This document shows, one piece after another, positions 1 to 7,023 of a stretch of DNA of 11,504 nucleotides. The notes under the pieces are model-generated. The model searched no databases. It saw only the letters and a list, made by a program, of their open reading frames with translations, and was not told the origin of the DNA. Numbering within the stretch: the stretch's first letter is position 1; each line of letters opens with the position of its first letter. The stretch is from assembly GCA_964651315.1 (NCBI GenBank), contig CAZYXO010000037.1, positions 1 to 11,504 of the forward strand, given 5' to 3'. The position numbers and the translations under genes were made by a program. The DNA is from CAZYXO01 sp964651315. Its GTDB lineage: Bacteria > Bacillota_I > Bacilli_A > RF39 > UBA660.

Positions 1-49
1 AAATCGTCGAACATCTTTATTTTACGGGAAGTTCGAGTAACTATCATTC

Positions 50-125
50 TGGTGCTGAAAGTAGGACTTGAACCCACAACCTACTGATTACGATTCAGTT
101 GCTCTACCAGTTGAGCTATTTCAGC
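50..125 (-). tRNA. tRNA-Thr (anticodon CGT), CCA encoded
   Basis: The minus strand folds into a full cloverleaf. The acceptor is GCTGAAA/TTTCAGC with discriminator A and encoded CCA, the D-stem is GCTC/GAGC with the loop AACTGGTA, the anticodon stem is ACTGA/TCAGT and the T-loop is TTCAAGT. The anticodon loop ATCGTAA gives anticodon CGT, which reads ACG. The G1-C72 and C2-G71 pairs together with G35-U36 fit known ThrRS identity elements. It is the last gene of the Thr-Thr unit and lies only 5 bp past the other Thr tRNA. No clear terminator is visible in the 49 bases beyond it. Confidence 0.95.
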
Positions 126-130
126 ATTAA

Positions 131-204
131 TGGTGCCGTAACCAAGAATCAAACTTAGATTTAATCCTTACCATGGATTTGTAATATCATTATACTATTA
201 CGGC
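131..204 (-). tRNA. tRNA-Thr (anticodon GGT), atypical D-arm and T-loop
   Basis: This is a 74-nt cloverleaf on the minus strand. The acceptor is GCCGTAA/TTACGGC, discriminator A, CCA encoded. The anticodon stem is AATCC/GGATT and the loop ATGGTAA gives anticodon GGT, which reads ACC and ACT. The D-arm is weak, with three pairs and a T-T mismatch. The seven-base D-loop AATGATA has A at position 19 in place of G. The T-loop TTTGATT has T at position 56 in place of C. The two changes together would turn the usual G19-C56 elbow pair into A19-U56, so the gene looks functional rather than decayed. It is transcribed first in the Thr-Thr unit. Confidence 0.88.
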
Positions 205-212
205 TTATATAT

Positions 213-241
213 ATAATATCGAAAAATATAATTAATTGCAA
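213..241 (-). promoter_or_regulatory. Promoter of the tRNA-Thr pair
   Basis: On the minus strand, -35 TTGCAA (236-241) and -10 TATTAT (213-218) are separated by 17 bp. The -10 ends 8 bp before the mature 5' end of tRNA-Thr(GGT), so the primary transcript would start almost at the tRNA. Confidence 0.7.
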
Positions 242-242
242 T

Positions 243-267
243 AAAAAAGTTCAACAAAATGAACCTT
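243..267 (-). terminator. Terminator after tRNA-Glu
   Basis: On the minus strand an 8-bp stem is built around GTTCA/TGAAC (plus-strand 260-264 and 249-253) with a 6-base loop and a run of Ts (A-run at 243-248). It separates the Ile-Glu unit from the Thr-Thr unit. Confidence 0.7.
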
Positions 268-278
268 ATTTTAAATTT

Positions 279-355
279 TGGTGATCAGTATGGAATTCGA
301 ATCCATGAATGCTGCCGTGAAAGGGCAGTGTGTTAAGCCACTTCACCAACTGACC
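279..355 (-). tRNA. tRNA-Glu (anticodon TTC), CCA encoded
   Basis: This is a 77-nt cloverleaf on the minus strand. The acceptor is GGTCAGT/ACTGATC with one G-T pair at 2-71, then discriminator A and CCA. The anticodon stem is CTGCC/GGCAG, the loop CTTTCAC gives anticodon TTC, and the T-arm is ATGGA-TTCGAAT-TCCAT. It lies 4 bp after tRNA-Ile and is followed by a hairpin terminator. Confidence 0.95.
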
Positions 356-359
356 AAAA

Positions 360-436
360 TGGTGGGCCTGGAAGGAGTTGAACCTTCGACCTCTCGCTTA
401 TCAGACGAACGCTCTAACCAACTGAGCTACAAGCCC
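360..436 (-). tRNA. tRNA-Ile (anticodon GAT), CCA encoded
   Basis: This is a 77-nt cloverleaf on the minus strand. The acceptor is GGGCTTG/CAGGCCC with one T-G pair, D-stem GCTC/GAGC, anticodon loop CTGATAA (GAT, reads ATC and ATT), T-arm GAAGG-TTCAACT-CCTTC, discriminator A and CCA. It is the first gene of the Ile-Glu unit. Confidence 0.96.
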
Positions 437-457
437 AAAAATTTAAAAACCTATTTT

Positions 458-486
458 ATTCTATACTAAATGATGAAAATATGCAA
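458..486 (-). promoter_or_regulatory. Promoter of the tRNA-Ile/Glu unit
   Basis: On the minus strand, -35 TTGCAT (481-486) and -10 TAGAAT (458-463) are separated by 17 bp, ending about 21 bp before the 5' end of tRNA-Ile. The rest of the 437-556 gap is AT-rich. It includes two tandem ATTTTGCAC-like copies at 511-530 whose role is unknown. Confidence 0.65.
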
Positions 487-556
487 GTGTTTTTCTTAAA
501 AAGAATAAAAATTTTGCACAATTTTTGCACCAATTTACTAAATTTAATAAAATAAA

Positions 557-632
557 TGGTGTCCCCTTAGGGATTCGGACCCTAGACCCACTGATTAAGA
601 GTCAGTTGCTCTACCAACTGAGCTAAGGAGAC
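557..632 (-). tRNA. tRNA-Lys (anticodon CTT), CCA encoded
   Basis: This is a 76-nt cloverleaf on the minus strand. The acceptor is GTCTCCT/AGGGGAC, D-stem GCTC/GAGC with loop AGTTGGTA, anticodon stem ACTGA/TCAGT, loop CTCTTAA giving anticodon CTT (reads AAG), discriminator A and CCA. The T-loop is TCCGAAT, so position 55 is C instead of the nearly universal T (pseudouridine in the mature tRNA). All stems pair, so the gene otherwise looks intact. Confidence 0.94.
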
Positions 633-645
633 ACTTACAGGAAAT

Positions 646-675
646 ATTATATCATATTTTTATAAAATGTGTTAA
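646..675 (-). promoter_or_regulatory. Promoter of tRNA-Lys
   Basis: On the minus strand, -35 TTAACA (670-675) and a perfect -10 TATAAT (646-651) are separated by 18 bp, 13 bp before the tRNA. The -35 overlaps the -10 of the divergent gene at 701, so the two promoters share bases and may compete for polymerase. Confidence 0.7.
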
Positions 676-678
676 AAT
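670..678 (+). promoter_or_regulatory. Extended -10 promoter of the 701 gene
   Basis: TGT followed by TAAAAT forms an extended -10 element 22 bp before the ATG at 701. No convincing -35 is present. It overlaps the -35 of the divergent tRNA-Lys promoter. Confidence 0.5.
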
Positions 679-700
679 ATTCATTGAAATGAGGTAAATT

Positions 701-1003
701 ATGTTAAAAAATAAATATCAAAGAATGAATAAACAAGAGAAAAAAGAAGTTAGAACAAAATATTATGCAACAGAAGCAGGAAAAATCTTTAAAAAAAGAA
801 AAAATTCTTTATTTATAATTTCTCTTATTGGTTTTATTTATAGTACCGGTATGTTTACTTATGATTTCATAAATAACAAGTTATATACTTTTTCTATTGC
901 TTGCTATGTAATATTATTTATTGCATCAATTATATTTTTGGTTGGTAACATAATTATCTTAAATAAACAATTTAATAAATATGCAGTTAAAAATGTAAAA
1001 TAA
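701..1003 (+). CDS. Small two-helix membrane protein, unknown function
   Basis: I do not recognise this 100-residue protein. It begins with about 33 very basic, polar residues (many Lys and Arg) and then has two hydrophobic segments, about residues 34-55 and 63-88, followed by a short basic tail. This predicts an integral membrane protein with both ends in the cytoplasm by the positive-inside rule. The start is supported by GAGGT five bases before the ATG, with an extended -10 element just upstream. The next gene starts 22 bp after its stop, also encodes a small multi-helix membrane protein, and is probably co-transcribed. There are no cysteines near the membrane, no catalytic motif and no lipobox. 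Confidence 0.75.
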   Translation: MLKNKYQRMNKQEKKEVRTKYYATEAGKIFKKRKNSLFIISLIGFIYSTGMFTYDFINNKLYTFSIACYVILFIASIIFLVGNIIILNKQFNKYAVKNVK

Positions 1004-1025
1004 ATTATTTATCATACAATTTAGT

Positions 1026-1406
1026 ATGAATAATATAAATGAACAATTAAAAAGATTAAAAACTGAAGATTTCATCTGGTATGTTTATTTTTTTATAGTA
1101 GCGTTTGCCCTATTATCTAATTATTATGAAAGAAATTATTTAATTTCAAAAAATAAAAATAGTTATAATAAATTTAAAACAATTAATATAACTATCTTTT
1201 TTATTGCATTTATAATTTATTTATATTTTGTTGTAATAACTTATGATAATTTAAAAAGTTATCAAAACAAACTTAAAGATAAAGCATTTTATTTAAGTGA
1301 AGTTAAATTCATTGGTGCTTTATTATTTTTAATCGGTGGTGTTATTTATTTAATTACAGAATTTTTTTCTGTGAATATTGATGCTGAAGTTGGCATCGAA
1401 ATTTAG
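1026..1406 (+). CDS. Small three-helix membrane protein, unknown function
   Basis: I do not recognise this 126-residue protein. It has a short polar N-terminus with the string LKRLKTEDFIW, then three likely transmembrane segments at about residues 17-33, 53-72 and 96-115, with a Lys/Asn-rich loop between the first two. It ends in a short acidic tail. The ATG has no good Shine-Dalgarno site. It sits in a small inverted repeat (TCATAC at 1012-1017, GTATGA at 1024-1029) that could sequester the start in mRNA. Distance and orientation suggest an operon with the gene at 701, and translation may depend on coupling to it. The 3' end converges on the dnaI unit with no obvious terminator between. Confidence 0.7.
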   Translation: MNNINEQLKRLKTEDFIWYVYFFIVAFALLSNYYERNYLISKNKNSYNKFKTINITIFFIAFIIYLYFVVITYDNLKSYQNKLKDKAFYLSEVKFIGALLFLIGGVIYLITEFFSVNIDAEVGIEI

Positions 1407-1500
1407 GTTTTAATTTATTTTTTTGCAAGAAAGATACGGAAACTGATTGTATGATAAGAGCCACCAACACTCCTATAGAAACGGAAAATGCCAGCATCAT
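1354..1500 (-). CDS. Possible 48-residue single-helix membrane peptide after dnaI
   Basis: An open frame starts at tandem ATG codons one base after the dnaI stop (TAG-A-ATG). This is the same stop-A-ATG spacing as at the dnaB/dnaI junction. It would encode a peptide whose first 28 residues are mostly hydrophobic (MMLAFSVSIGVLVALIIQ and on), followed by a basic tail rich in Lys, Arg and Gln. Codon use is less AT-biased than in its neighbours. The last 53 bases overlap the convergent gene that ends at 1406, which is a reason for doubt. The only ribosome-binding candidate is an AAGAGA-like stretch in the end of dnaI. It may be a small membrane protein coupled to dnaI or a chance open frame. Confidence 0.3.
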   Translation of the reverse strand: MMLAFSVSIGVLVALIIQSVSVSFLQKNKLKPKFRCQLQHQYSQKKIL

Positions 1501-1501
1501 T

Positions 1502-2374
1502 CTATTTTCTCTTGTTAGTTGTTATTAATTCTAAATCCTCAGTTAATTGTTTTATTCTTTCAATTATTCTTCTTGCTTTTATTAAATCAGTTGTGTTATT
1601 AGAAACTGATAAATGTCTTTCTAATTCATCAATGTTTAAATTAGAAGTAAAAAATGTCGTTAAATTATTATTCATTCGATATTGTAAAATAGTTCCCAGA
1701 ATTTCATCTCTACTCCAATCACTTACTTTTTCTGCTCCAATATCATCAATTAAAAGAATTTCTACATTTTGATAACGATTCATTCTTGCAGCAAAAAAAT
1801 CCCAATCTTCTTTTAATGTTCTTAATATTTCTGGATAATAAATAAGTTCATATTGAATATGTTTATTTGTTTTTAATTCATTTAATAAACACGCTAATAA
1901 ATAGGTTTTTCCTACTCCAAAAGAACCATGCAAAAACAACCCTTTATTCCCTTTACTAGGATCATAATTATCATAAAAATTCTTAATCCATTTAATTAAT
2001 TTAACTCTATTTTTATCCGTAATATCAATATCTTTAATTCTTGCTTTATCAAGTACATTTGCTTTATTATTTTCATTTTCAATTGCATCTTTTTTATATT
2101 TACAATCTTGATAGAGAAAATAAACTTGATTATTCATAACATTAGGTACTAATATACTACCTTTTATTTTATTTTGACAATCAAATAAATTTTTACAATG
2201 TTCACAATTATGCTTTTCTTCTAAACAATCAAGTAATTTACTTGTTTTATTATATCCCATATCTTCTGTTATCTTATATTTAGTGACTAAATCATTAAAT
2301 TCTTTATTATGTAGTGCACTTTCATATTCTAAGCGTAAATTATTATTTAAATTTTTTGGTACATTTAATTTCAT
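1502..2374 (-). CDS. dnaI: Primosomal protein DnaI (helicase loader)
   Basis: This is an AAA+ ATPase that loads the replicative helicase in Firmicutes, working with DnaB and DnaD at oriC and at restarting forks. The N-terminal region has CxxC plus two further cysteines (about residues 57, 60, 66 and 91), in line with the zinc-binding helicase-contact domain of DnaI. The AAA+ domain has Walker A GSFGVGKT (about 150-157), Walker B LLIDD (about 207-211), a sensor-1 Asn in FFTSN (about 245) and a conserved Arg pair near 268. The length of 290 residues is close to the roughly 310 usual for the family. I chose the ATG at 2374, which lies one base after the dnaB stop and 10 bases after AAAGGA. A TTG three codons upstream sits too close to that site. 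Confidence 0.93.
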   Translation of the reverse strand: MKLNVPKNLNNNLRLEYESALHNKEFNDLVTKYKITEDMGYNKTSKLLDCLEEKHNCEHCKNLFDCQNKIKGSILVPNVMNNQVYFLYQDCKYKKDAIENENNKANVLDKARIKDIDITDKNRVKLIKWIKNFYDNYDPSKGNKGLFLHGSFGVGKTYLLACLLNELKTNKHIQYELIYYPEILRTLKEDWDFFAARMNRYQNVEILLIDDIGAEKVSDWSRDEILGTILQYRMNNNLTTFFTSNLNIDELERHLSVSNNTTDLIKARRIIERIKQLTEDLELITTNKRK

Positions 2375-2375
2375 T

Positions 2376-3647
2376 TTACTCAAATCCTTTTAATAAATTT
2401 TTTAATTCTTGTTCTTCTTCTATACTAATTTTACTTTCTTCTTGTAATTCATTTAACCATAAAGGTTCATCATTTTTTTTCATTTTACTATAACCCTTAT
2501 TTTTATTTTGTTGTTTTCGATGTTCCATTTCAGCAGTTTCCATCGCATCACTTGCTGTCATAATATTTTTTCTTTTCCATTGACCAGCAATAGTTTCTAC
2601 ATACTCTTTAACTAATTTATTGTTATTTTTCTTTAAGACAAAATCTATTAAAACATTTACGACCGCAGGAGTAAGTTCAATATCAATTAATAATTCCTCA
2701 ATTAACTTTAAATCTCTTAATGCTGGTTTCGCTCCTTTATATTTATTAACTAAAAAATCATATGGACTAGTATTTTCAAATACAGCTATTATTTTCCCAC
2801 GATTAGAATTATCTCCAATTGGTTTTTTTAAGTATTCTGGTTGGCTGCGATAAATAATAGTTGGTAATGTTCCATTACTATATTGATAATATTTTCTTGC
2901 ACTTTTACGTAAATTTTCTTTATCAATTGTTCCTTTTTCTGTAAGCGAAATACGTAATATTTCGCTTATTTTTAAAGTATCAAAATTATAAATAAATGCT
3001 AAATTATTGATTAATTCTTTTGTTTTTTTATTAAATGTTTTTTCATTTATTATTCCTTTTGGTATTGAACTAATTATTGTATCAAAATCAATTATATTAT
3101 CAACATTTATGCCAAGTGTATTTTTATCTCTTGCATTAATATCTGGTATGTAACTAACAGAATCAAAAACTTTATTTATTGTTTTAGTTATTTCTTGATA
3201 ATCTTTTAAATTAAATTTTGCTATTTCATATTCTTTTTTTAATATTTCATATTCATATTTACCAATATTATTATATAAAACTACATTTAAGATTGGATGG
3301 GAAAAAAATTCATTTGGTGTCAAAGGAGAATATAATTGATAAACATATTCATTTATTGAATCACTTTTAAAATAAGTTTTTATTAATCCCATACTTTCTA
3401 AAGCAGAAGTGGATTCTTTTATTGACTTTAAATCCATTTTAAGTAATGTCATTAAATGATGATGAGTTAAGTAATCACTCATTACTTCTCTGCGATCTAA
3501 GTCACTCCATAATGTTAAATATAAAGTAATTGCATTACTTCCTATTATTGGTGCATATAAATTTAATAATATTTTTTTATCATAGTCATTTAAAATAGTT
3601 TCATTTATAACTATATATTTATCTGCTGGTAATAAAGTTATATTCAT
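2376..3647 (-). CDS. dnaB: Replication initiation and membrane attachment protein DnaB (Firmicutes type)
   Basis: In Firmicutes this DnaB is not the helicase. It is the co-loader that works with DnaD and DnaI to place the replicative helicase at the origin. The N-terminal part is a winged-helix-like region with a LYAPIIGSNAITLYL stretch. The C-terminal DnaB/DnaD domain (about residues 291-372) ends in the typical Y-x3-IAGQW-KRKNI pattern with the key Tyr near 349 and Trp near 357. An acidic, low-complexity tail follows. The protein has 423 residues when started at the ATG at 3647, which has AGAAGG seven bases upstream. Extending the frame to 3719 would put the start upstream of the promoter at 3672-3700. 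dnaI follows after a single base, so the two are translationally coupled. The nrdR gene often found just upstream in Bacillus is absent here. Confidence 0.92.
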   Translation of the reverse strand: MNITLLPADKYIVINETILNDYDKKILLNLYAPIIGSNAITLYLTLWSDLDRREVMSDYLTHHHLMTLLKMDLKSIKESTSALESMGLIKTYFKSDSINEYVYQLYSPLTPNEFFSHPILNVVLYNNIGKYEYEILKKEYEIAKFNLKDYQEITKTINKVFDSVSYIPDINARDKNTLGINVDNIIDFDTIISSIPKGIINEKTFNKKTKELINNLAFIYNFDTLKISEILRISLTEKGTIDKENLRKSARKYYQYSNGTLPTIIYRSQPEYLKKPIGDNSNRGKIIAVFENTSPYDFLVNKYKGAKPALRDLKLIEELLIDIELTPAVVNVLIDFVLKKNNNKLVKEYVETIAGQWKRKNIMTASDAMETAEMEHRKQQNKNKGYSKMKKNDEPLWLNELQEESKISIEEEQELKNLLKGFE

Positions 3648-3671
3648 TATTGCACCTTCTCTCGTACATTT

Positions 3672-3700
3672 ATTATATATTAGATTTTTATCTTTAACAA
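3672..3700 (-). promoter_or_regulatory. Promoter of dnaB-dnaI
   Basis: On the minus strand, -35 TTGTTA (3695-3700) and a perfect -10 TATAAT (3672-3677) are separated by 17 bp, giving a leader of about 20 bases before the dnaB ATG. The -35 lies directly after the T-run of the upstream gene's terminator. Confidence 0.8.
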
Positions 3701-3701
3701 G

Positions 3702-3730
3702 AAAAAAAGAAATATTCAAAATTTCTTTTT
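3702..3730 (-). terminator. Terminator of the surface-protein gene
   Basis: A perfect 10-bp stem, AAAAAGAAAT/ATTTCTTTTT (3704-3713 and 3721-3730), has a 7-base loop and a T-run on the minus strand. It lies about 20 bp after the stop of the 3749-6124 gene and isolates dnaB from it. Confidence 0.75.
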
Positions 3731-3748
3731 ATGTAATATTTAATTCAT

Positions 3749-6124
3749 TTATAATTCTGTCCAATAAGCTATTGACCATCCTGTTCTTTCTCCTGAACCA
3801 AAAATTTTTTTCCAACTATTCATTTTAGCGTTTTTGAATCTAATAGTAGTTGAACCTCCACCATCAATAACTGTTGCTATACGACAATTCATTGCTTCTG
3901 TTTTATTTATTATTGCTTTAGTTGATGTATAACCTGATAGATACACAAAATTATTTTCATTTATTTGGCAAAATGCTTGTAAATAACCACTTGAATTATT
4001 TTTAATAGTTTTATTTCCATTTTTATAAAACCATTTTCGACTTCCTAAAAAGGTATTATTCATTTCCAGTTTATCTATTTCTTTATATTGGTTTTCTCTT
4101 TTTTCTGATTCTAAATTTTTATGATCATAAAATAAATACATTAAATTATCTTTACCTATTCCCCAAATTGCACTTCTTAGAACATTACTTGTAATATCAC
4201 GACGTAATGTTTCTCCTTCTACTATTGTATAACCTAAACGACCATATTCTTTAAATCCATTTTTCGTCCCATAAGACCCTGCAACATTATTATTTATCGC
4301 AAACGCTACTTTATTTTTAATTCCTGTATTTTTTAATGCTCCTTGCATTAATTGATTAAATGTCGATGGTTTTTTCTTTGATTGATACGTTGTATATTGA
4401 TGAATTTGTAAATATGGATTTTGTGCCCAAATATATGTTAAAGTATATTTATCATTTTTAGTCATTTTTACTATTAAACTATCACTTGTAGCAGTTCTAA
4501 TAGTTTTTCCTAAGGTTTTTACTGGTCCATATACAACATTACCTTTTGTACAAAATAATTCTGTTTCATTTCCTAAGGCATCTTTTACAGTTACAGAAGT
4601 TTCAATATAATTATTAACAGTAAATTTAAATTCTGGTGAACTTCCATATTCACTATAATTTTCAGTTCCTACCTTATATTTATATCCATCTACAATACTT
4701 AAATTATCTTCAGCAGTTACTTTTATTATTCCTTCTTCTCTATTAATATTTAAAATACAATTGCCTTTTGGACCCAATTTATCTATATTTGTAATACTAA
4801 TACTATGAATTGTTTCTTCGCCTTTTTTATTATATGCTTTAACTACATAATTACCATTATTATCTACTTTATAATTTATACTTGATTCTGTTGTTCTTGT
4901 TAAATCTGGTAATACTAAATAATCAAAATTATCACCTGTTACAAATATACTTATATTTACCGAACTATTAGTTACATTTTTAATATCAAGTTCAGTTGTT
5001 ATAACTAATTTTGTTGATGGTTTAGCTACTACATTTACTGTTCTTATTAATGTTTTTGTTTGTCCTGATTTATTAGATATAATATATAACAAATAATATT
5101 TACCTAGTTTATTTGTGTCTACATTACCAATTATTTTAACATTTTTTGAAATATTTCCATCTATACTATCTATTGCCGTAGTTCCATATTCAACATACGC
5201 TTCTTTTTCCATAAGGGTTATTGTCGAAGGTCCATTTAAGACAAAAGATAATACACCCACTTCTGGTTTTTCTATTTCATTAGAAATTACATTTACAGTT
5301 CTTGTTACTACTTCTTTTTTATTTCGAGAATTGGTAATCGTATATGTTAAAGTGTATGAACCTACTCTTTTAGTGTTTACACTACCAGTTACTATTACTT
5401 CATTACTTATATCTTCATCAATTTCATCATAAGCATAATACCCAGGATCTATAAAATTACTATCTTGGCTTATTGTTATATTATTAGAACCAATTAGTTC
5501 TAATGATAATTCTCCTGCTACAACATTTATTAATCTATTTTTTACTATTACATCATTATTACTATTTTTTATTGTATAAGTAATCATCTGTTCATCAATT
5601 ACAGAAGTATCAATTTCTGAAACTATTACATTATTGGTAATATCACCATCAATACTATCATAAGCTGTGAATCCTGACTCAACATAATCACTATTTCTTT
5701 CTATCGTTTTTGCCATCTCGCCATTTAATGTTAAATTAAACTCCCGATTGTTATTTGTACTTCTCACAACTTCTACTAAACGAATTGCTGAAGTTTTATC
5801 TTTATTTGTTTTTAAATTATATTTAACTTCATATAAACCAACTTTATTTATATTCAATTTTGAAATATCTACTTTTACTTGATCTGTTAAATCATTATCT
5901 TCTAAATCATATGCTTCATATCCATATTCTACATATTCATCTCCTAAATATAAGGTGATTGTTTCTTCTCCTTTTAAAACTATTCTTAATTGTTCAGCAT
6001 TTTTAATTTCTACATCTTCGATATCTCTATTCAAAAAAATTATTAAAAGCGTAATACTTATCATTAATGTGATTACAATTATTATCCATGTTGTTTTATT
6101 GATATTTTTAAAAAAATTTTTCAA
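3749..6124 (-). CDS. Membrane-anchored surface protein: four DUF5011-type Ig-like repeats plus NAGPA-like phosphodiester glycosidase domain
   Basis: The 791-residue protein begins with a signal anchor (hydrophobic residues about 12-31), with the rest outside the cell. Four Ig-like repeats (about 46-121, 127-203, 206-281 and 291-367) each carry a YVEYGYxAxDxxDxDIT-like motif typical of DUF5011. Two more divergent beta-rich domains follow (about 372-447 and 452-527). The C-terminal domain from about 530 ends in IDGGGSTTIRF (DGGGS at 754-758), the signature of NAGPA-like (DUF2233) phosphodiester glycosidases, which act on sugar-1-phosphodiesters. A cell-surface polymer is a plausible substrate, but that is inference. 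The start is TTG at 6124 with AAGGGA about seven bases upstream. No LPXTG motif is visible. The CPWC protein lies 73 bp upstream and may be co-transcribed. A weak separate promoter (TTGCAA 6163-6168, TAAAAT 6141-6146) is possible, but it would start inside the Shine-Dalgarno site. Confidence 0.85.
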   Translation of the reverse strand: MKNFFKNINKTTWIIIVITLMISITLLIIFLNRDIEDVEIKNAEQLRIVLKGEETITLYLGDEYVEYGYEAYDLEDNDLTDQVKVDISKLNINKVGLYEVKYNLKTNKDKTSAIRLVEVVRSTNNNREFNLTLNGEMAKTIERNSDYVESGFTAYDSIDGDITNNVIVSEIDTSVIDEQMITYTIKNSNNDVIVKNRLINVVAGELSLELIGSNNITISQDSNFIDPGYYAYDEIDEDISNEVIVTGSVNTKRVGSYTLTYTITNSRNKKEVVTRTVNVISNEIEKPEVGVLSFVLNGPSTITLMEKEAYVEYGTTAIDSIDGNISKNVKIIGNVDTNKLGKYYLLYIISNKSGQTKTLIRTVNVVAKPSTKLVITTELDIKNVTNSSVNISIFVTGDNFDYLVLPDLTRTTESSINYKVDNNGNYVVKAYNKKGEETIHSISITNIDKLGPKGNCILNINREEGIIKVTAEDNLSIVDGYKYKVGTENYSEYGSSPEFKFTVNNYIETSVTVKDALGNETELFCTKGNVVYGPVKTLGKTIRTATSDSLIVKMTKNDKYTLTYIWAQNPYLQIHQYTTYQSKKKPSTFNQLMQGALKNTGIKNKVAFAINNNVAGSYGTKNGFKEYGRLGYTIVEGETLRRDITSNVLRSAIWGIGKDNLMYLFYDHKNLESEKRENQYKEIDKLEMNNTFLGSRKWFYKNGNKTIKNNSSGYLQAFCQINENNFVYLSGYTSTKAIINKTEAMNCRIATVIDGGGSTTIRFKNAKMNSWKKIFGSGERTGWSIAYWTEL

Positions 6125-6197
6125 TATTTATTCCCTTTCTATTTTAAGTAGATAATTTAATATTGCAATATTTAAAACAATTAATTATTTTTATAAT

Positions 6198-6917
6198 TTA
6201 ACATTCCTCTTCTTCGTTACATGTTGTACTATTTACTCCATTAATCATATTTTCATATATTTTTGTTAAATCTTTAATTTCGGTATCTGTTAATTTATCA
6301 TATCCACTTTCTTGACTATCAAGAGTTCCAATATGAATATCTTTAATAACTCCATCTTTAACTGTTAAAACAGTTGGTGCATATAATCTTTTTTCATTTG
6401 TATTAATTTCTTTACCATTATTATCAGTTACTGTATAATCTGTTAAATAATTACTTAATAATGATAATAATTCTTTATAAGTTTTAGTTCCATCATTAGT
6501 TTTAATTAATTCATTATTGCTATTTACTTCAAACTTATCACGAATGCTGACAATATTATAATAATATATTTTATCATTGTGTTTGTTTAAACTTGCTGTT
6601 TCTAAAACTGGTAACATTGAACGACACCAAGGACATGAAGGAAAGCCAAAATATATTACTCCTGTTCCTTCTTTAATTAATTTTAATAATTCTTCATCAT
6701 TTATATAAACGTAAGGATTATTATCTTTTAAAGAAACTATTGGATAATCTAAATCTCGAGAATTTTTCTTTCCATTTAATTGTGCATATTCATCTCTTAT
6801 TTTAATTGCATCAGTTGTAACTACTTTTTTATTCATAATTAAATAAATAGTAATCCCAATTGCAATTACTAAAACTATTGCTAAACTTATAATTAATGTT
6901 TTTTTATCTTTATTCAT
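6198..6917 (-). CDS. Membrane-anchored thioredoxin-like protein with CPWC motif
   Basis: The protein has 239 residues, a single N-terminal membrane anchor (about 7-28) and a thioredoxin-fold domain outside the membrane. The motif FGFPSCPWCRSML puts the redox pair at Cys95 and Cys98, and the APTV stretch supplies the cis-proline near 181. The long insert between these motifs resembles thioredoxin-like proteins of the bacteriocin-transport-accessory type. The likely role is thiol-disulfide exchange on secreted proteins. The last residues, TTCNEEEEC, add two cysteines in an acidic tail, which is unusual. I chose the ATG at 6917. A TTG at 6929 lies at the predicted transcription start and is unlikely. 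The adjacent surface protein has only a few cysteines, so whether it is a client is open. Confidence 0.85.
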   Translation of the reverse strand: MNKDKKTLIISLAIVLVIAIGITIYLIMNKKVVTTDAIKIRDEYAQLNGKKNSRDLDYPIVSLKDNNPYVYINDEELLKLIKEGTGVIYFGFPSCPWCRSMLPVLETASLNKHNDKIYYYNIVSIRDKFEVNSNNELIKTNDGTKTYKELLSLLSNYLTDYTVTDNNGKEINTNEKRLYAPTVLTVKDGVIKDIHIGTLDSQESGYDKLTDTEIKDLTKIYENMINGVNSTTCNEEEEC

Positions 6918-6934
6918 AACTACACCCAAGATTA

Positions 6935-6963
6935 ATTCTACCGAAAATATTCTAATAGTGCAA
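6935..6963 (-). promoter_or_regulatory. Promoter of the thioredoxin-like gene
   Basis: On the minus strand, -35 TTGCAC (6958-6963) and -10 TAGAAT (6935-6940) are separated by 17 bp. Transcription would start near 6928, leaving about 11 bases before the ATG at 6917. This favours that start over the upstream TTG. Confidence 0.65.
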
Positions 6964-7023
6964 TAAATTATTGTGTTTTTGTCGTTTTATTGCCATTTTT
7001 TTCATTTTTTTTATGTAAAGTAC

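Noticed and set aside
1..49. Another tRNA or a terminator to the left of tRNA-Thr(CGT)
   Set aside because: No cloverleaf can be formed and no hairpin with a T-run is present. CGAAC/GTTCG pairing has a 19-base loop.
278..469. Plus-strand open frame across the Glu and Ile tRNA genes
   Set aside because: It lies entirely over two confident minus-strand tRNA genes and has no independent coding signal.
1488..1772. Plus-strand open frame inside dnaI
   Set aside because: Antisense shadow of a well-supported AAA+ gene.
3648..3719. N-terminal extension of DnaB by 24 residues
   Set aside because: It contains the dnaB promoter, and the internal ATG has the good ribosome site.
5115..5432. Plus-strand open frame inside the surface-protein gene (also 2620-2853, 5955-6155 and 9485-9787 in other genes)
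   Set aside because: Antisense shadows of confident minus-strand genes. Their hydrophobic look comes from AT-rich antisense codons.
6159..6172. 14-base palindrome AATATTGCAATATT as an operator
   Set aside because: Such AT-rich palindromes are common at this composition. It overlaps a possible -35, and no second copy or regulator is seen.
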